DNA of 62,195 bases from Sphingomonadales bacterium (GCA_017309275.1 JAFKLT010000058.1:1-62195); one strand, 5' to 3'. Positions 36,696 through 44,703 are shown, counted from the first letter of the stretch. Numbers and translations: made by a program. Notes: a model not told the origin generated them from the letters alone.

Positions 36696-37916
36696 ATGAC
36701 CGCCCCGCAAATGGCCGCCGCGCCCGTACCGCCGCATATTCCGGCACACCTCGTCTTCGATTTCGACATCTATGCCGATCCGCGCATCGGCGAGGATGTG
36801 CAGGGCACCTATGCCGCGGCGCTTGAAAGCGCGCCCGACATCTTCTGGACCCGGCTTAACGGCGGGCACTGGATCGTCAAAAGCTTTGAAGCGATTAGCA
36901 AGGTCGTGCTCGACCCCGACCATTTCTCGGTGCGTGAGATGCAGATTCCGCGCGTCGAGAATCCGCCCTTCTTCATTCCCCTGAGCCTCGATCCGCCGGA
37001 AAATCTGCCGTACCGCAAGGCGATGATGCCTATGTTCGGGCCGACCGCGATCAAGGCGCTCGAACCGCGCATCCGCGAATGGGCGGTCGAACTGGTCGAC
37101 GCCGTCGCTGCGAAGGGCGCGTGCGATTTTCAGGCCGATCTGGCCAAGCTGTTTCCGGTCAGCGTCTTCATGGAGCTGATGGGAATGGACCTGTCGCGGC
37201 TCCGCGACTTTCGGGCGCTCGCCGAAGCCTTTTTCTCGGCGCAGAATGACGAGGTCGAAATGGGTCGCCTCAGCGCCGCGATCCTCGGCGAGATGAAAGC
37301 GCTGATCGAGGCAAAGAAGGCCGCGCCCGACGACAAGCTGATGTCGCATTTCATCCACGTCGACATCGACGGCCGGACGATGAGTGACGACGAGATCCTG
37401 GCGATGAGCTTTGTGCTCTTCCTCGGCGGGATGGACACGGTGACCAACGTCACCGGCTTCGCCTTTCAGCAGCTCGCGCAGATGCCGGAGGTGCAGGCGC
37501 GGCTCGCGGCAGACCCGTCGCTGATCCCCGCCTTCGCGGACGAGGCCGTGCGGCTTTATGGCGTGGTCAACACGCCGCGGCTGGTGGTGCAGGACCAGGT
37601 GATCGGCGACGCCCAGTTCCGCGAGGGCGAGATGGTGCTGAACATCCTTTGCCTCGGTAGCCGCGACCCTGCGAAGTTCGAAGCGCCGAACGCCTTCGAC
37701 CTCGATCGCAAGAAAACCGCGCACCTGACCTTTTCGTCCGGCCCGCATCTGTGCGTCGGCCATGTCCTGGGACGCGCGGAGTTGCGCATCCTGACCGAGG
37801 AGTGGGTGCGGCGTATCCCGTCGTTTCGCGCGCAACCGGGCGAGCGCCACGCATTCCGCATCGGCACGGTGATGGCGCTTGAGACGCTGCCGCTCGAATG
37901 GACAGTGGCGGCCTGA
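36696..37916 (+). CDS. cytochrome P450, P450cam (CYP101)-like
   Basis: A 406-residue class I bacterial P450. The N-terminal HLVFDFDIYADP and DIFWTRLNGGHWI closely resemble P450cam. The I-helix acid-alcohol pair is Asp247-Thr248 (GGMDTVTN), ExxR is Glu283-Arg286, and the heme thiolate is Cys353 in FSSGPHLCVGH. Residues that P450cam uses for camphor differ: Tyr96 corresponds to Pro91, Thr101 to Leu96, and Asp297 to Thr293, while Arg299 is kept as Arg295. So it is a CYP101-type fold with a different, probably non-camphor, hydrophobic substrate. No ferredoxin or ferredoxin reductase is encoded nearby. It is third in the operon. Confidence 0.93.
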   Translation: MTAPQMAAAPVPPHIPAHLVFDFDIYADPRIGEDVQGTYAAALESAPDIFWTRLNGGHWIVKSFEAISKVVLDPDHFSVREMQIPRVENPPFFIPLSLDPPENLPYRKAMMPMFGPTAIKALEPRIREWAVELVDAVAAKGACDFQADLAKLFPVSVFMELMGMDLSRLRDFRALAEAFFSAQNDEVEMGRLSAAILGEMKALIEAKKAAPDDKLMSHFIHVDIDGRTMSDDEILAMSFVLFLGGMDTVTNVTGFAFQQLAQMPEVQARLAADPSLIPAFADEAVRLYGVVNTPRLVVQDQVIGDAQFREGEMVLNILCLGSRDPAKFEAPNAFDLDRKKTAHLTFSSGPHLCVGHVLGRAELRILTEEWVRRIPSFRAQPGERHAFRIGTVMALETLPLEWTVAA

Positions 37917-37918
37917 TC

Positions 37919-38317
37919 ATGCACGTGAACGACGGCGCCGACGCGCCTTACTGGAACGGATTGGCCGAAGGGCGCCTGCTGCTTCCGCGATGCGGCGGCT
38001 GCGGCCGCTGGATGTGGCCGGCGATGAACCGCTGCGGTGCATGCGGCAGCGAGGATGTCGAATGGATCCAGCGCGAAATGCGCGCCACGATTTTTTCATG
38101 GACGCGGACCTGGCATCGCTTCGGCTATACCGAAAGCCTTGATCTTCCGTTCGTTTCCATCGTCGCGACCGTCGCAGATTGCGGCATTCGCCTGCTCGGC
38201 CGGCTCGACGACCCCGACCAGGTCGACCCTGTGATCGGGGAGGGCATTGCCGGTCGGATCGGGGCGACGCGCGTCGGGACACGCGACATTCCCACGATCA
38301 TCTGGAGCCGCGGCTGA
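37919..38317 (+). CDS. DUF35 OB-fold / zinc-ribbon acyl-CoA-associated protein
   Basis: A 132-residue DUF35 protein. Its N-terminal zinc ribbon is CGGCGRWMWPAMNRCGACG (two Cys-x2-Cys pairs), followed by the OB-fold with TIFSWTRTWH and LPFVSIVATV. DUF35 proteins pair with thiolase-fold partners: examples are ChsH2 with Ltp2 (steroid side-chain aldolase) and the small IpfE with IpfD in ibuprofen breakdown. It starts three bases after the P450 stop, and its TGA shares one base with the next ATG, so it is tightly coupled to the thiolase-like gene. It probably supplies acyl-CoA binding for that partner. Confidence 0.88.
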   Translation: MHVNDGADAPYWNGLAEGRLLLPRCGGCGRWMWPAMNRCGACGSEDVEWIQREMRATIFSWTRTWHRFGYTESLDLPFVSIVATVADCGIRLLGRLDDPDQVDPVIGEGIAGRIGATRVGTRDIPTIIWSRG

Positions 38318-39483
38318 TGCACCCCCTCTACGGAACCACCGCAGTCGCCGGCATCGGCATGCGGCAGTACAGGCGCGGCGCTTCGCCGCTGCCCGAACAG
38401 GGCGCGCTGGTCGAGGCGATCCTGACCGCGTGCGCCGACGCCGGCTTCGATCCCGCCGACGTCGACGGCTTTGTCTCCTATGGCGACGACAAGAATGAGC
38501 CCGTGCGGCTGATGCCGGCGCTTGGCACGCGCGAACTCAAATGGTCGAGCGTGGTGTGGGGCGGTGGCGGCGGCGGCATTGCCGGCGCCTTCGGTCTTGC
38601 CGCCGCGGCGATCGTGTCGGGGCAGGCAAGCGCCGTGATCGTCTTTCGCGCATTGGTCGAAGGGTCGAGCGGGCGTCTGTCGGCGGCGGTGATGGCGCAC
38701 CACCTGAACGACCATATGCTGGCCGCAGGTATCGTCGCCCCGGCGCAGGTGTGCGCGATCCGCGCCAACCGCATGTACGAGCATCACGGCGTGCCGCGAT
38801 CGGTCGCCGAGGAACTGGTCCGCGCGTCCTATTATCATGGCTCGCGCAACCCCGAGGCGATCGCTTATGGCACCGACATCGACCTCGACGAGATGCGCGA
38901 CTCACGCTGGATCGCGGAGCCTTTTCGCCTGTTCGACTGCAGCCGAGAGAATGACGGCGCCGCCGCCTTTCTGATGGTGTCGGCCGAACGGGCGCGCGAC
39001 CTGAAGAAAGCGCCAGCCTATCTGCTCGGCTGTGCGAACGGCGCTGAGCGGGGGTGGGGGGATCTTTTGGAGAATGACGACGAGGCGCTCTATCCGACCG
39101 CCGGATTTCGACCGATCGCGCGGCGGCTTTATGCCGACACCGGCCTGACCCCGTCCGACATCGACGTCATCCAGCTATACGAGAATTTCAGCGCGCAAGG
39201 CGTCGCGTCGCTGATCGACCATGGGTTCTGTACGTACGAGAATGTTGCCGAGGTCGTGCGCTTCGAAAATCTGATCGCGCCGACGGGCAAGCTACCGGTC
39301 AACACCGGCGGCGGCAATTTCGCGCAGGGTTTCATCCACGGAATCGGCACGGCCTATGAGGCGGTGAAGCAATTGCGCGGCGAGTCCGCCAATCCCGTTC
39401 CCGATGCGAAACTATGCCTGCTTGCCGGCGGTCCGGGCGCGCCGACGGTCAGTTCGGCGATCTTCGGAAACGAAATTCCCTGA
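38317..39483 (+). CDS. thiolase-fold protein without catalytic cysteine (Ltp2/SCP2-type, probable retro-aldolase)
   Basis: A 388-residue thiolase-superfamily protein. Where thiolases have the nucleophile (CASG or CATG after beta-3), it has a glycine run at residues 82-87 (VVWGGGGGG) and no cysteine, so thiolysis through an acyl-enzyme is unlikely. The second-half motif GGNFAQGFIHGIG keeps the HGxG histidine (His341), and Tyr288 in IQLYENF may correspond to the catalytic Tyr of Ltp2 aldolases. Ltp2-type enzymes with a DUF35 partner cleave 3-hydroxy-acyl-CoA by retro-aldol chemistry, releasing a ketone plus propionyl- or acetyl-CoA. I chose the ATG at 38317, coupled to DUF35. It is last in the operon. 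Confidence 0.87.
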   Translation: MHPLYGTTAVAGIGMRQYRRGASPLPEQGALVEAILTACADAGFDPADVDGFVSYGDDKNEPVRLMPALGTRELKWSSVVWGGGGGGIAGAFGLAAAAIVSGQASAVIVFRALVEGSSGRLSAAVMAHHLNDHMLAAGIVAPAQVCAIRANRMYEHHGVPRSVAEELVRASYYHGSRNPEAIAYGTDIDLDEMRDSRWIAEPFRLFDCSRENDGAAAFLMVSAERARDLKKAPAYLLGCANGAERGWGDLLENDDEALYPTAGFRPIARRLYADTGLTPSDIDVIQLYENFSAQGVASLIDHGFCTYENVAEVVRFENLIAPTGKLPVNTGGGNFAQGFIHGIGTAYEAVKQLRGESANPVPDAKLCLLAGGPGAPTVSSAIFGNEIP

Positions 39484-39507
39484 CGCCACCGCCTCAAGGA
39501 TGACGCG

Positions 39508-40152
39508 TCAGCTGTGGGCGGGGTTGAGCGACTTGCCCATCGTGCCCTGTGCCAGGCGCGCTCGTACCCCGGTCAGGAAGATGCGCAGCGATTCGACGAA
39601 AAGCTCTTCATCGTCAAAGGGGCTGTCCGCGATCGCCTTTGCCAGATTGGGATATTTGTCGGGGTCGACATGGGGCATCGGATCGACGCCCCGCGCGCGG
39701 GCCGCCGCCTCGAACAGCGCGGTGCCATAGGTCAGCCGCTCGATCGCCTCGATCACCACAAGCTGGATTTGGGTCGGGAAGGGTTCGTCGCGTGCCGCGC
39801 GGTCATAAGCGGCAAGCAGCATGTGCTTCGGGAAATAGCGCAGGATCAGCGGCGCCGCATTGGGATGCTTCAACAGCGCGCGGCGCGTCGAGACGCAGAT
39901 GGCGACGATCCGCTCCTCATAGGATTCGTCGCCACTGTCCATCAGCGTGATGCGCACGAGCATGATGCGCGCGACCTCCTGAAGCAGTTCCGACTTGTCC
40001 TTGAAGTGATGATAGAGCGAAGGCGGGCGCACGCCGAGCTTCTTGGCGACGAGGCCCAGGCTCAGTTCCTCGAGCCCATGTTCGTCGATTACCTCAAGCG
40101 CGGCTTCGGCGGCATTGCTGCGCGAGATCAGCGGTTTGGAAGGTCGTGCCAA
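39508..40152 (-). CDS. TetR-family transcriptional regulator
   Basis: A 214-residue TetR regulator. The N-terminal HTH domain is NAAEAALEVIDEHGLEELS followed by LVAKKLGVRPPSLYHHFKDK (about residues 10-60); the C-terminal half is helical and ligand-binding. Translation appears to start at TTG (40150-40152) with AGGGG eight bases upstream; no ATG fits the family start, and the rare start may keep the level low. It lies 76 bases downstream of the SDR gene on the same strand, so the two are probably co-transcribed from the promoter holding dyad copy 3. It is the best candidate repressor for the cluster D operators. Confidence 0.9.
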   Translation of the reverse strand: MARPSKPLISRSNAAEAALEVIDEHGLEELSLGLVAKKLGVRPPSLYHHFKDKSELLQEVARIMLVRITLMDSGDESYEERIVAICVSTRRALLKHPNAAPLILRYFPKHMLLAAYDRAARDEPFPTQIQLVVIEAIERLTYGTALFEAAARARGVDPMPHVDPDKYPNLAKAIADSPFDDEELFVESLRIFLTGVRARLAQGTMGKSLNPAHS

Positions 40153-40228
40153 AAAACTATCCCCTGTTCGGGCCGCTCATGGCAGCAGCGAGCCGCATGC
40201 GCCAGCCTAAAAGGAATCGGTTTACGCA

Positions 40229-40948
40229 TCAGCGCAGCATCAGCCCGCCATCGACCACCAGGCTTTGCCCGGTGATATACGAGGCCTCAGGCGAGGCGAG
40301 GAACAGCGCGGCGGCGGCGACTTCGCTCACGGTTCCGAAGCGCCGGAGCGGAATAGCGCGCAGCGTATTGCCCGCCTTGCGCTCGTCGGCGCGGACTTCG
40401 GAGGTCATCCGCGTCTCGATGAACCCCGGCGCAAGCAGGTTCACGCGCACGCCGTCGCGCGCCCACTGGTCGGCGACCGCGCGGGTGAACCCCAACAGCC
40501 CGGTCTTGCTCGCCGTATAGGCGGGCGCATAGCCGATCGCGATGAAGCTGGCGCACGACCCGACATTGACGATCGCGCCGCGGCGTTCCCGCAACACGGT
40601 ATGGAACAGATAGCAAAGCTCGACAGCGGCATTCAGGTTGACCTCGATTACCCGGCCATAGCCCTCCATCGAATATTCATCGGCGTGCGACTGCCCCGCA
40701 TTGTTGACGAGGATGTCGATCGGTCCGACGGCCTCGGCCAGTGCGGCGCGGTCCGCCGGTTGGTCGAGGCAGGCACGGATATAGGTAAAGCGCGAAAGAT
40801 CGTCGTCATACTCGCCGGCATGGGCGCGCGTCCCGCTTATGATGACATCGGCGCCGCTGTCGGCGAAGGCTGCCGCTATGCCGAGACCGATGCCTTGGGT
40901 GCCGCCCGTGACGAGCACGCGCTGGCCCTGAAAGTCGAACCTGATCAT
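40229..40948 (-). CDS. short-chain dehydrogenase/reductase (SDR)
   Basis: A 239-residue classical SDR: TGGTQGIG at residues 14-21, NNAG near residue 87, YTASK near residue 145 and VDGGLMLR at the C-terminus. The region after beta-2 is SGTRAH, without acidic residue, suggesting NADP(H). A GGGAGAG ribosome site precedes the ATG. It is the first gene upstream of the TetR gene and is divergent from the alpha/beta hydrolase gene, with dyad copy 3 between them. Role: a redox step on the hydroxyl or keto group of a cluster D intermediate. Confidence 0.9.
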   Translation of the reverse strand: MIRFDFQGQRVLVTGGTQGIGLGIAAAFADSGADVIISGTRAHAGEYDDDLSRFTYIRACLDQPADRAALAEAVGPIDILVNNAGQSHADEYSMEGYGRVIEVNLNAAVELCYLFHTVLRERRGAIVNVGSCASFIAIGYAPAYTASKTGLLGFTRAVADQWARDGVRVNLLAPGFIETRMTSEVRADERKAGNTLRAIPLRRFGTVSEVAAAALFLASPEASYITGQSLVVDGGLMLR

Positions 40949-40970
40949 CCCGCTCTCCCATATTATAAAA

Positions 40971-40983
40971 CTATTGACGTTAG
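40971..40983. promoter_or_regulatory. operator-like dyad, cluster D motif copy 3
   Basis: CTATTGACGTTAG shares both outer halves (CTA, TTAG) with copies 1 and 2. It lies 23 bases upstream of the SDR start and 45 bases upstream of the hydrolase start. TTGACG inside it could serve as -35 of the hydrolase promoter, with CAGTCT 17 bases downstream. Being ahead of SDR-tetR, it offers autoregulation. Confidence 0.58.
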
Positions 40984-41027
40984 ATAATGCGAAGCGCAGT
41001 CTTTTTGCAAGCAGGAGAGGATGAAAG

Positions 41028-41909
41028 ATGGCGGATGGCTTGCAGCAGACCGTCTTTATCGCGCGTGACGGCGTGCGGCTGGTTGCGGATCGTGGTGGCA
41101 GCGCCGACGCACCTGCCGTGATTCTGCTCCATGGTGGCGGACAAACGCGCCATAGCTGGAGCCGCGCGGTCGAGCGGCTGCTGGCGGAGGGGTTTCAGGT
41201 CATCAACTATGATGCCCGCGGTCATGGCGAAAGCGACTGGTCGCCGGAGGGGGCCTATCAACTGACCGATCGCGCCGCCGATCTTGCGACGATCGTCGCG
41301 GATCTGGAGGTGCCTTACATCCTGGTCGGGGCGTCGCTGGGCGGCGCAACCGCGATCGTCGCGATCGATCGGGGGCTCCGGCCTGGCGGGTTGATACTCG
41401 TCGACATCGTTCCCGAACCCGACCCGCGCGGCGTCGATCGCATCGTATCCTTCATGCGCGGAAATCCCGACGGCTTTGCCACGGTCGAAGAGGCCGCCGC
41501 CGCAGTGGCGGCCTATAATCCCCAGCGCACGGCGCCACCCGACGGCAGCGGACTGATGAAGAACCTGCGCGAGAGGGAGGACGGCCGGCTCCGTTGGCAT
41601 TGGGACCCGCGAATCATCGCCGATGCTCCCACACATCATCACCATGTCGTTCAGCAGGCCGCGGCGGCGCTGACGCACTTGCCCGATCTTCCCGTTCTGC
41701 TCGTCCGCGGGCTCGCCAGCGACGTTGTGAGCGAAGCCGGAGTCGCCGCGTTCCGCAGAGGCCTGCCGCGCCTCGAACTGCTCGATGTCGTGGGGGCAGG
41801 GCATATGGTTGCGGGCGACCGAAACGACGCCTTCAACGATGGCGTCGTCGCCTTTGCTCGCCGCAGCTTGCGCGGCAATGTTGCGATAAATTCAGATCAA
41901 GCCATTTAA
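41028..41909 (+). CDS. alpha/beta hydrolase
   Basis: A 293-residue alpha/beta-hydrolase. The oxyanion HGGG is near residues 33-36, the DARGHGES motif follows beta-4, the nucleophile elbow is GASLGG (Ser near residue 104), and the histidine is in GAGHMVAGDRND near the C-terminus. These features suit esterases, lactonases, enol-lactone hydrolases and C-C hydrolases. GGAGAGG lies eight bases before the chosen ATG at 41028. It is controlled from the dyad copy 3 region, divergent from SDR-tetR. It may open a lactone or ester, possibly one made by earlier oxygenation. Confidence 0.88.
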   Translation: MADGLQQTVFIARDGVRLVADRGGSADAPAVILLHGGGQTRHSWSRAVERLLAEGFQVINYDARGHGESDWSPEGAYQLTDRAADLATIVADLEVPYILVGASLGGATAIVAIDRGLRPGGLILVDIVPEPDPRGVDRIVSFMRGNPDGFATVEEAAAAVAAYNPQRTAPPDGSGLMKNLREREDGRLRWHWDPRIIADAPTHHHHVVQQAAAALTHLPDLPVLLVRGLASDVVSEAGVAAFRRGLPRLELLDVVGAGHMVAGDRNDAFNDGVVAFARRSLRGNVAINSDQAI

Positions 41910-41913
41910 AAAT

Positions 41914-41928
41914 ATAGATTTTATCTAT
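41914..41928. repeat. AT-rich inverted repeat between hydrolase and receptor genes
   Basis: ATAGATTTTATCTAT is a perfect 6-3-6 inverted repeat five bases after the hydrolase stop and about 110 bases before the receptor gene. It is too weak to be a good terminator and could be a second operator for the receptor gene. Confidence 0.4.
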
Positions 41929-41962
41929 CCCTCCAAAAACCTTACGGCATTAATTTTCTCGA

Positions 41963-41990
41963 TTGACTTTAAATCTAATGAGCATAGGTT
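41963..41990 (+). promoter_or_regulatory. candidate promoter of the cluster D TonB receptor with dyad copy 4
   Basis: TTGACT (41963-41968) and TAGGTT (41985-41990), spaced by 16 bases, form a plausible promoter. Between them, CTAATGAGCATAG (41975-41987) read on the minus strand is CTATGCTCATTAG, which matches dyad copy 2 at 11 of 13 positions, though symmetry is weaker. Placement between -35 and -10 fits repression. Confidence 0.42.
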
Positions 41991-42038
41991 ATTGCCCAAG
42001 GCCGCAGATGACGGCCTGCTTTTTGGAGAGGACCCGTC

Positions 42039-44501
42039 ATGGACCGCAGTGCTTCGTTTCGCGCTATCCGCCACGCCTGCCTGGCGTCGATCATCGTAGC
42101 CGCAGGGGCGGCCGTTCCGGCTTATGCCCAGGCGCCGAAGGCCGACAGCGCGCCGATCGCCGATCAATCCGCAGACGTCCCGACCGAGGGTGAGATCATC
42201 GTCACCGCTCGCCGCCGCGACGAGCGCCTGATCGATGCGCCGGTCGCGATCACCGCGCTGGGCGGTGCCACGCTCGACAATTATGCGGTCACCGAATTCA
42301 GCGACATGGCTTCGCTCGTTCCCACGATGGTGGCAGGCAAGGCGGCTTCGGGTTCCTCCGCCAGCATCTTCCTGCGTGGTGTCGGTTCGACCGCGCTCAG
42401 TGCCGGTTTCGACCAGTCGGTCTCCTTTGTCGTCGACGGCATGCCGATGAGCCGCGGGCGCGAGATCAGCCTCAGCCAGTATGACGTTCAGCGTGTCGAA
42501 GTGCTGAAGGGACCGCAGGCGCTGTTCTTCGGCAAGAACGCGACCGGCGGCTTGATCGCGGTCACGACGAACAGCCCGAAGGATGTCTTCGAGGCCGGGT
42601 TCAAGGCGGGCTATGGTTTCGAGGCGAAGGAGAAATATGGCGAGGGCTATATCTCGGGTCCGCTTGCCGACACGTTGCGCGCGCGTCTGGCGTTCCGGGT
42701 GTCTGACAGCGAGGGTGCCTTCACCAACACCGCGGCCGACACCTATATCGATCCGCTGGGAATGCAGCGTCATAGGAACAGCAAGTATCGCGGCTATGGC
42801 CGCACCTACAGCGGTCGCGCCACCATCGAATGGGATGCGGCGCCGAACCTCAGCTTTCAGGTGAAGACCGGCTACACCGACCAGAAGGATGGAGGCCCGA
42901 CCGACATTATCGAACGCATCTGCGGTGGCGGGCGGACGACTCCCTTCTCGCCCAATCCGTTCGGTGGGCCGGCGGGAATTCCGCCCAGCCCCAACGCCGA
43001 TTGCAAGATCGACGGCCGGTCGGACAGTTCGACGATCCCGGCGGCAGTGGCCGCGGCCAATTATCGCTACGCCGGTGACGGCAGCATGTATTCGCGGCTG
43101 AAATCGGGTTTCGGTATTCTGACGGCGACGCTGACCAGCGACGTGTTCGACGTGACCTCGATCACCTCCTATTACCGGTTCAGGCAGACCGACCTCAACA
43201 ATGTGTCGGGCGAAGCCTATCCTGCCACCTTCTCGCAGCTTGCCGATTATCGCCAGACGGCAGAGGAATTGCGCTTTCAGTCGAAGTGGGATGGCTCGGT
43301 CAACGTGCTGTTCGGGCTGTTCGCGTCGAGCAACAAGTTCATCTTCAACACCGACGCCTATATCTTCCCTGTGCCGATCAGCCCGGTGACCGACACCTAT
43401 GTCACCTTCAAGCGCGACAATGGCTTTAGCGGCAGCTCGATGTCGGCGTTCGGCGAAGTGACCGCGAACCTGACGGACTCGATCGAACTCGCGGGCGGCG
43501 CGCGCTGGAGCTATGAATCGCGCGACAGCTATCAGGCGTCGCTGCCGGCGCATCTGGGCTTTGCCGGCGCCTTTCCCGCAGGGTTGCGTCTCGACGATCG
43601 CTATCGCGAATCCGACGTCTCGCCGCAGGTCACGCTGCGCTATAAGCCGTCGCGCGATTTGACCTTCTATGCTGCCTATAAGGAAGGCTTCAAATCGGGC
43701 GGCTTCAACATCTCGCAGACCCTGACCCCCGCGGCAACGGTGGCGGCGGGCCAGTTCGGCGCCGAGCGTGCGCGCGGCGGCGAAGTGGGCGCGCGTGCGA
43801 TCCTGATGGGCGGTGCGTTGTCGCTCAACGCGACGGCCTATTATTACGATTATCTGGACCTGCAGGTTCAGAACTTCGATCCGGTGACGATCGGTCAGGT
43901 CGTCGCCAACGCCGGTACGCTGCGCGTCAAGGGGATCGAGGGGGATTTCAACTGGCGTTCGGGCGGCTTTTCGCTGCGCGGCGCAGCGGCCTATAACAAC
44001 GCGTCGTACAAGGATTATATCGGGCAATGCTATGGCGGCCAGACCATCGCCGCCGGCTGTAATCTGCTTGCCGGACCGACGGGGGCCTTCACCAGCCAGG
44101 ACTATGACGGCCGCACGCCGCCAAAGGCGCCGCGTTTCGCGGGGCGCATCGGCGCAAGCTATGAAATGCCGCTGACGGACTCGGGATGGACGATGCAATT
44201 GTCCAGCGACCTCAGCTATACGTCCAAATATAATTTCACCGACACGCTGCGTCCCGACGCCGTGCAGCCCAGCTATACGAAGATCGACGCCGCGCTGCGC
44301 GTTAACGGTCCCGACGATCGCTGGACGATCGGCCTGATCGGCCGCAACCTCACCAACAAGCTGGTGGTCACGGCGGCGAACGACATTCCCTTTGCCGGTG
44401 GTACGGGCACCGGGTCGGCGGGTCCGGGCGTACTCGCGGACATGTCGGCCTTTGTCGACAATCACCGCGAAATCTACCTCGAAGTAGGTTTCAAATTCTG
44501 A
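42039..44501 (+). CDS. TonB-dependent outer-membrane receptor
   Basis: An 820-residue receptor with a signal peptide ending VPAYAQA, a TonB-box-like EIIVTARRRDERL, plug motifs FLRGVGSTA and RVEVLKGPQALFFGKNATGG, and a barrel ending in EVGFKF. It has no STN domain, so it is a transporter rather than a FecA-type signaller. GAGAGG lies before the ATG. It closes cluster D and probably imports the substrate or a related hydrophobic molecule. It differs in length and loops from the cluster A receptor, so a different ligand is likely. Confidence 0.93.
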   Translation: MDRSASFRAIRHACLASIIVAAGAAVPAYAQAPKADSAPIADQSADVPTEGEIIVTARRRDERLIDAPVAITALGGATLDNYAVTEFSDMASLVPTMVAGKAASGSSASIFLRGVGSTALSAGFDQSVSFVVDGMPMSRGREISLSQYDVQRVEVLKGPQALFFGKNATGGLIAVTTNSPKDVFEAGFKAGYGFEAKEKYGEGYISGPLADTLRARLAFRVSDSEGAFTNTAADTYIDPLGMQRHRNSKYRGYGRTYSGRATIEWDAAPNLSFQVKTGYTDQKDGGPTDIIERICGGGRTTPFSPNPFGGPAGIPPSPNADCKIDGRSDSSTIPAAVAAANYRYAGDGSMYSRLKSGFGILTATLTSDVFDVTSITSYYRFRQTDLNNVSGEAYPATFSQLADYRQTAEELRFQSKWDGSVNVLFGLFASSNKFIFNTDAYIFPVPISPVTDTYVTFKRDNGFSGSSMSAFGEVTANLTDSIELAGGARWSYESRDSYQASLPAHLGFAGAFPAGLRLDDRYRESDVSPQVTLRYKPSRDLTFYAAYKEGFKSGGFNISQTLTPAATVAAGQFGAERARGGEVGARAILMGGALSLNATAYYYDYLDLQVQNFDPVTIGQVVANAGTLRVKGIEGDFNWRSGGFSLRGAAAYNNASYKDYIGQCYGGQTIAAGCNLLAGPTGAFTSQDYDGRTPPKAPRFAGRIGASYEMPLTDSGWTMQLSSDLSYTSKYNFTDTLRPDAVQPSYTKIDAALRVNGPDDRWTIGLIGRNLTNKLVVTAANDIPFAGGTGTGSAGPGVLADMSAFVDNHREIYLEVGFKF

Positions 44502-44560
44502 TGCATCGCGACCGCGGTTCGTGAAACGGACCGTTCGCGTCGTTCCTCGGCCAGATCGTC

Positions 44561-44597
44561 CGGCACCCTGTAGCCGCCTTGCGGAAACAGGGTGCCG
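44561..44597. terminator. hairpin between convergent receptor and LuxR genes
   Basis: CGGCACCCTGT pairs perfectly with ACAGGGTGCCG around a 15-base loop, 60 bases after the receptor stop. A second small dyad, ATCCTCC-AGAT-GGAGGAT, lies at 44668-44685. Neither has a good T-tract. The 202-base gap holds no convincing gene. Confidence 0.5.
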
Positions 44598-44703
44598 TCG
44601 GCCGACAGATGTGGGTCGCAGAAAGCTGCCGGCGAGGAATGTCTAGGCGAGCACGCCGGGCGTCCGCATCCTCCAGATGGAGGATAGGCTCGAATTTTGT
44701 GGG

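Noticed and set aside
36696-37916. Camphor 5-monooxygenase
   Set aside because: The camphor-contact tyrosine and a nearby threonine are replaced, and no camphor operon genes are adjacent.
33970-39483. Direct orthology to the ibuprofen ipfABDEF cluster
   Set aside because: There is no oxygenase small subunit, gene order differs, and a P450 is inserted. Only the reaction logic is comparable.
38317-39483. Annotation as a true acetyl-CoA acyltransferase (thiolase)
   Set aside because: The nucleophilic cysteine is missing, so the standard mechanism cannot operate.
40962-40967. Perfect TATAAT (minus strand) upstream of the SDR gene as its -10 box
   Set aside because: The start point would fall inside the ribosome site (about 40955), and there is no -35 match at a proper distance. 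It may be chance AT richness or a nearly leaderless transcript.
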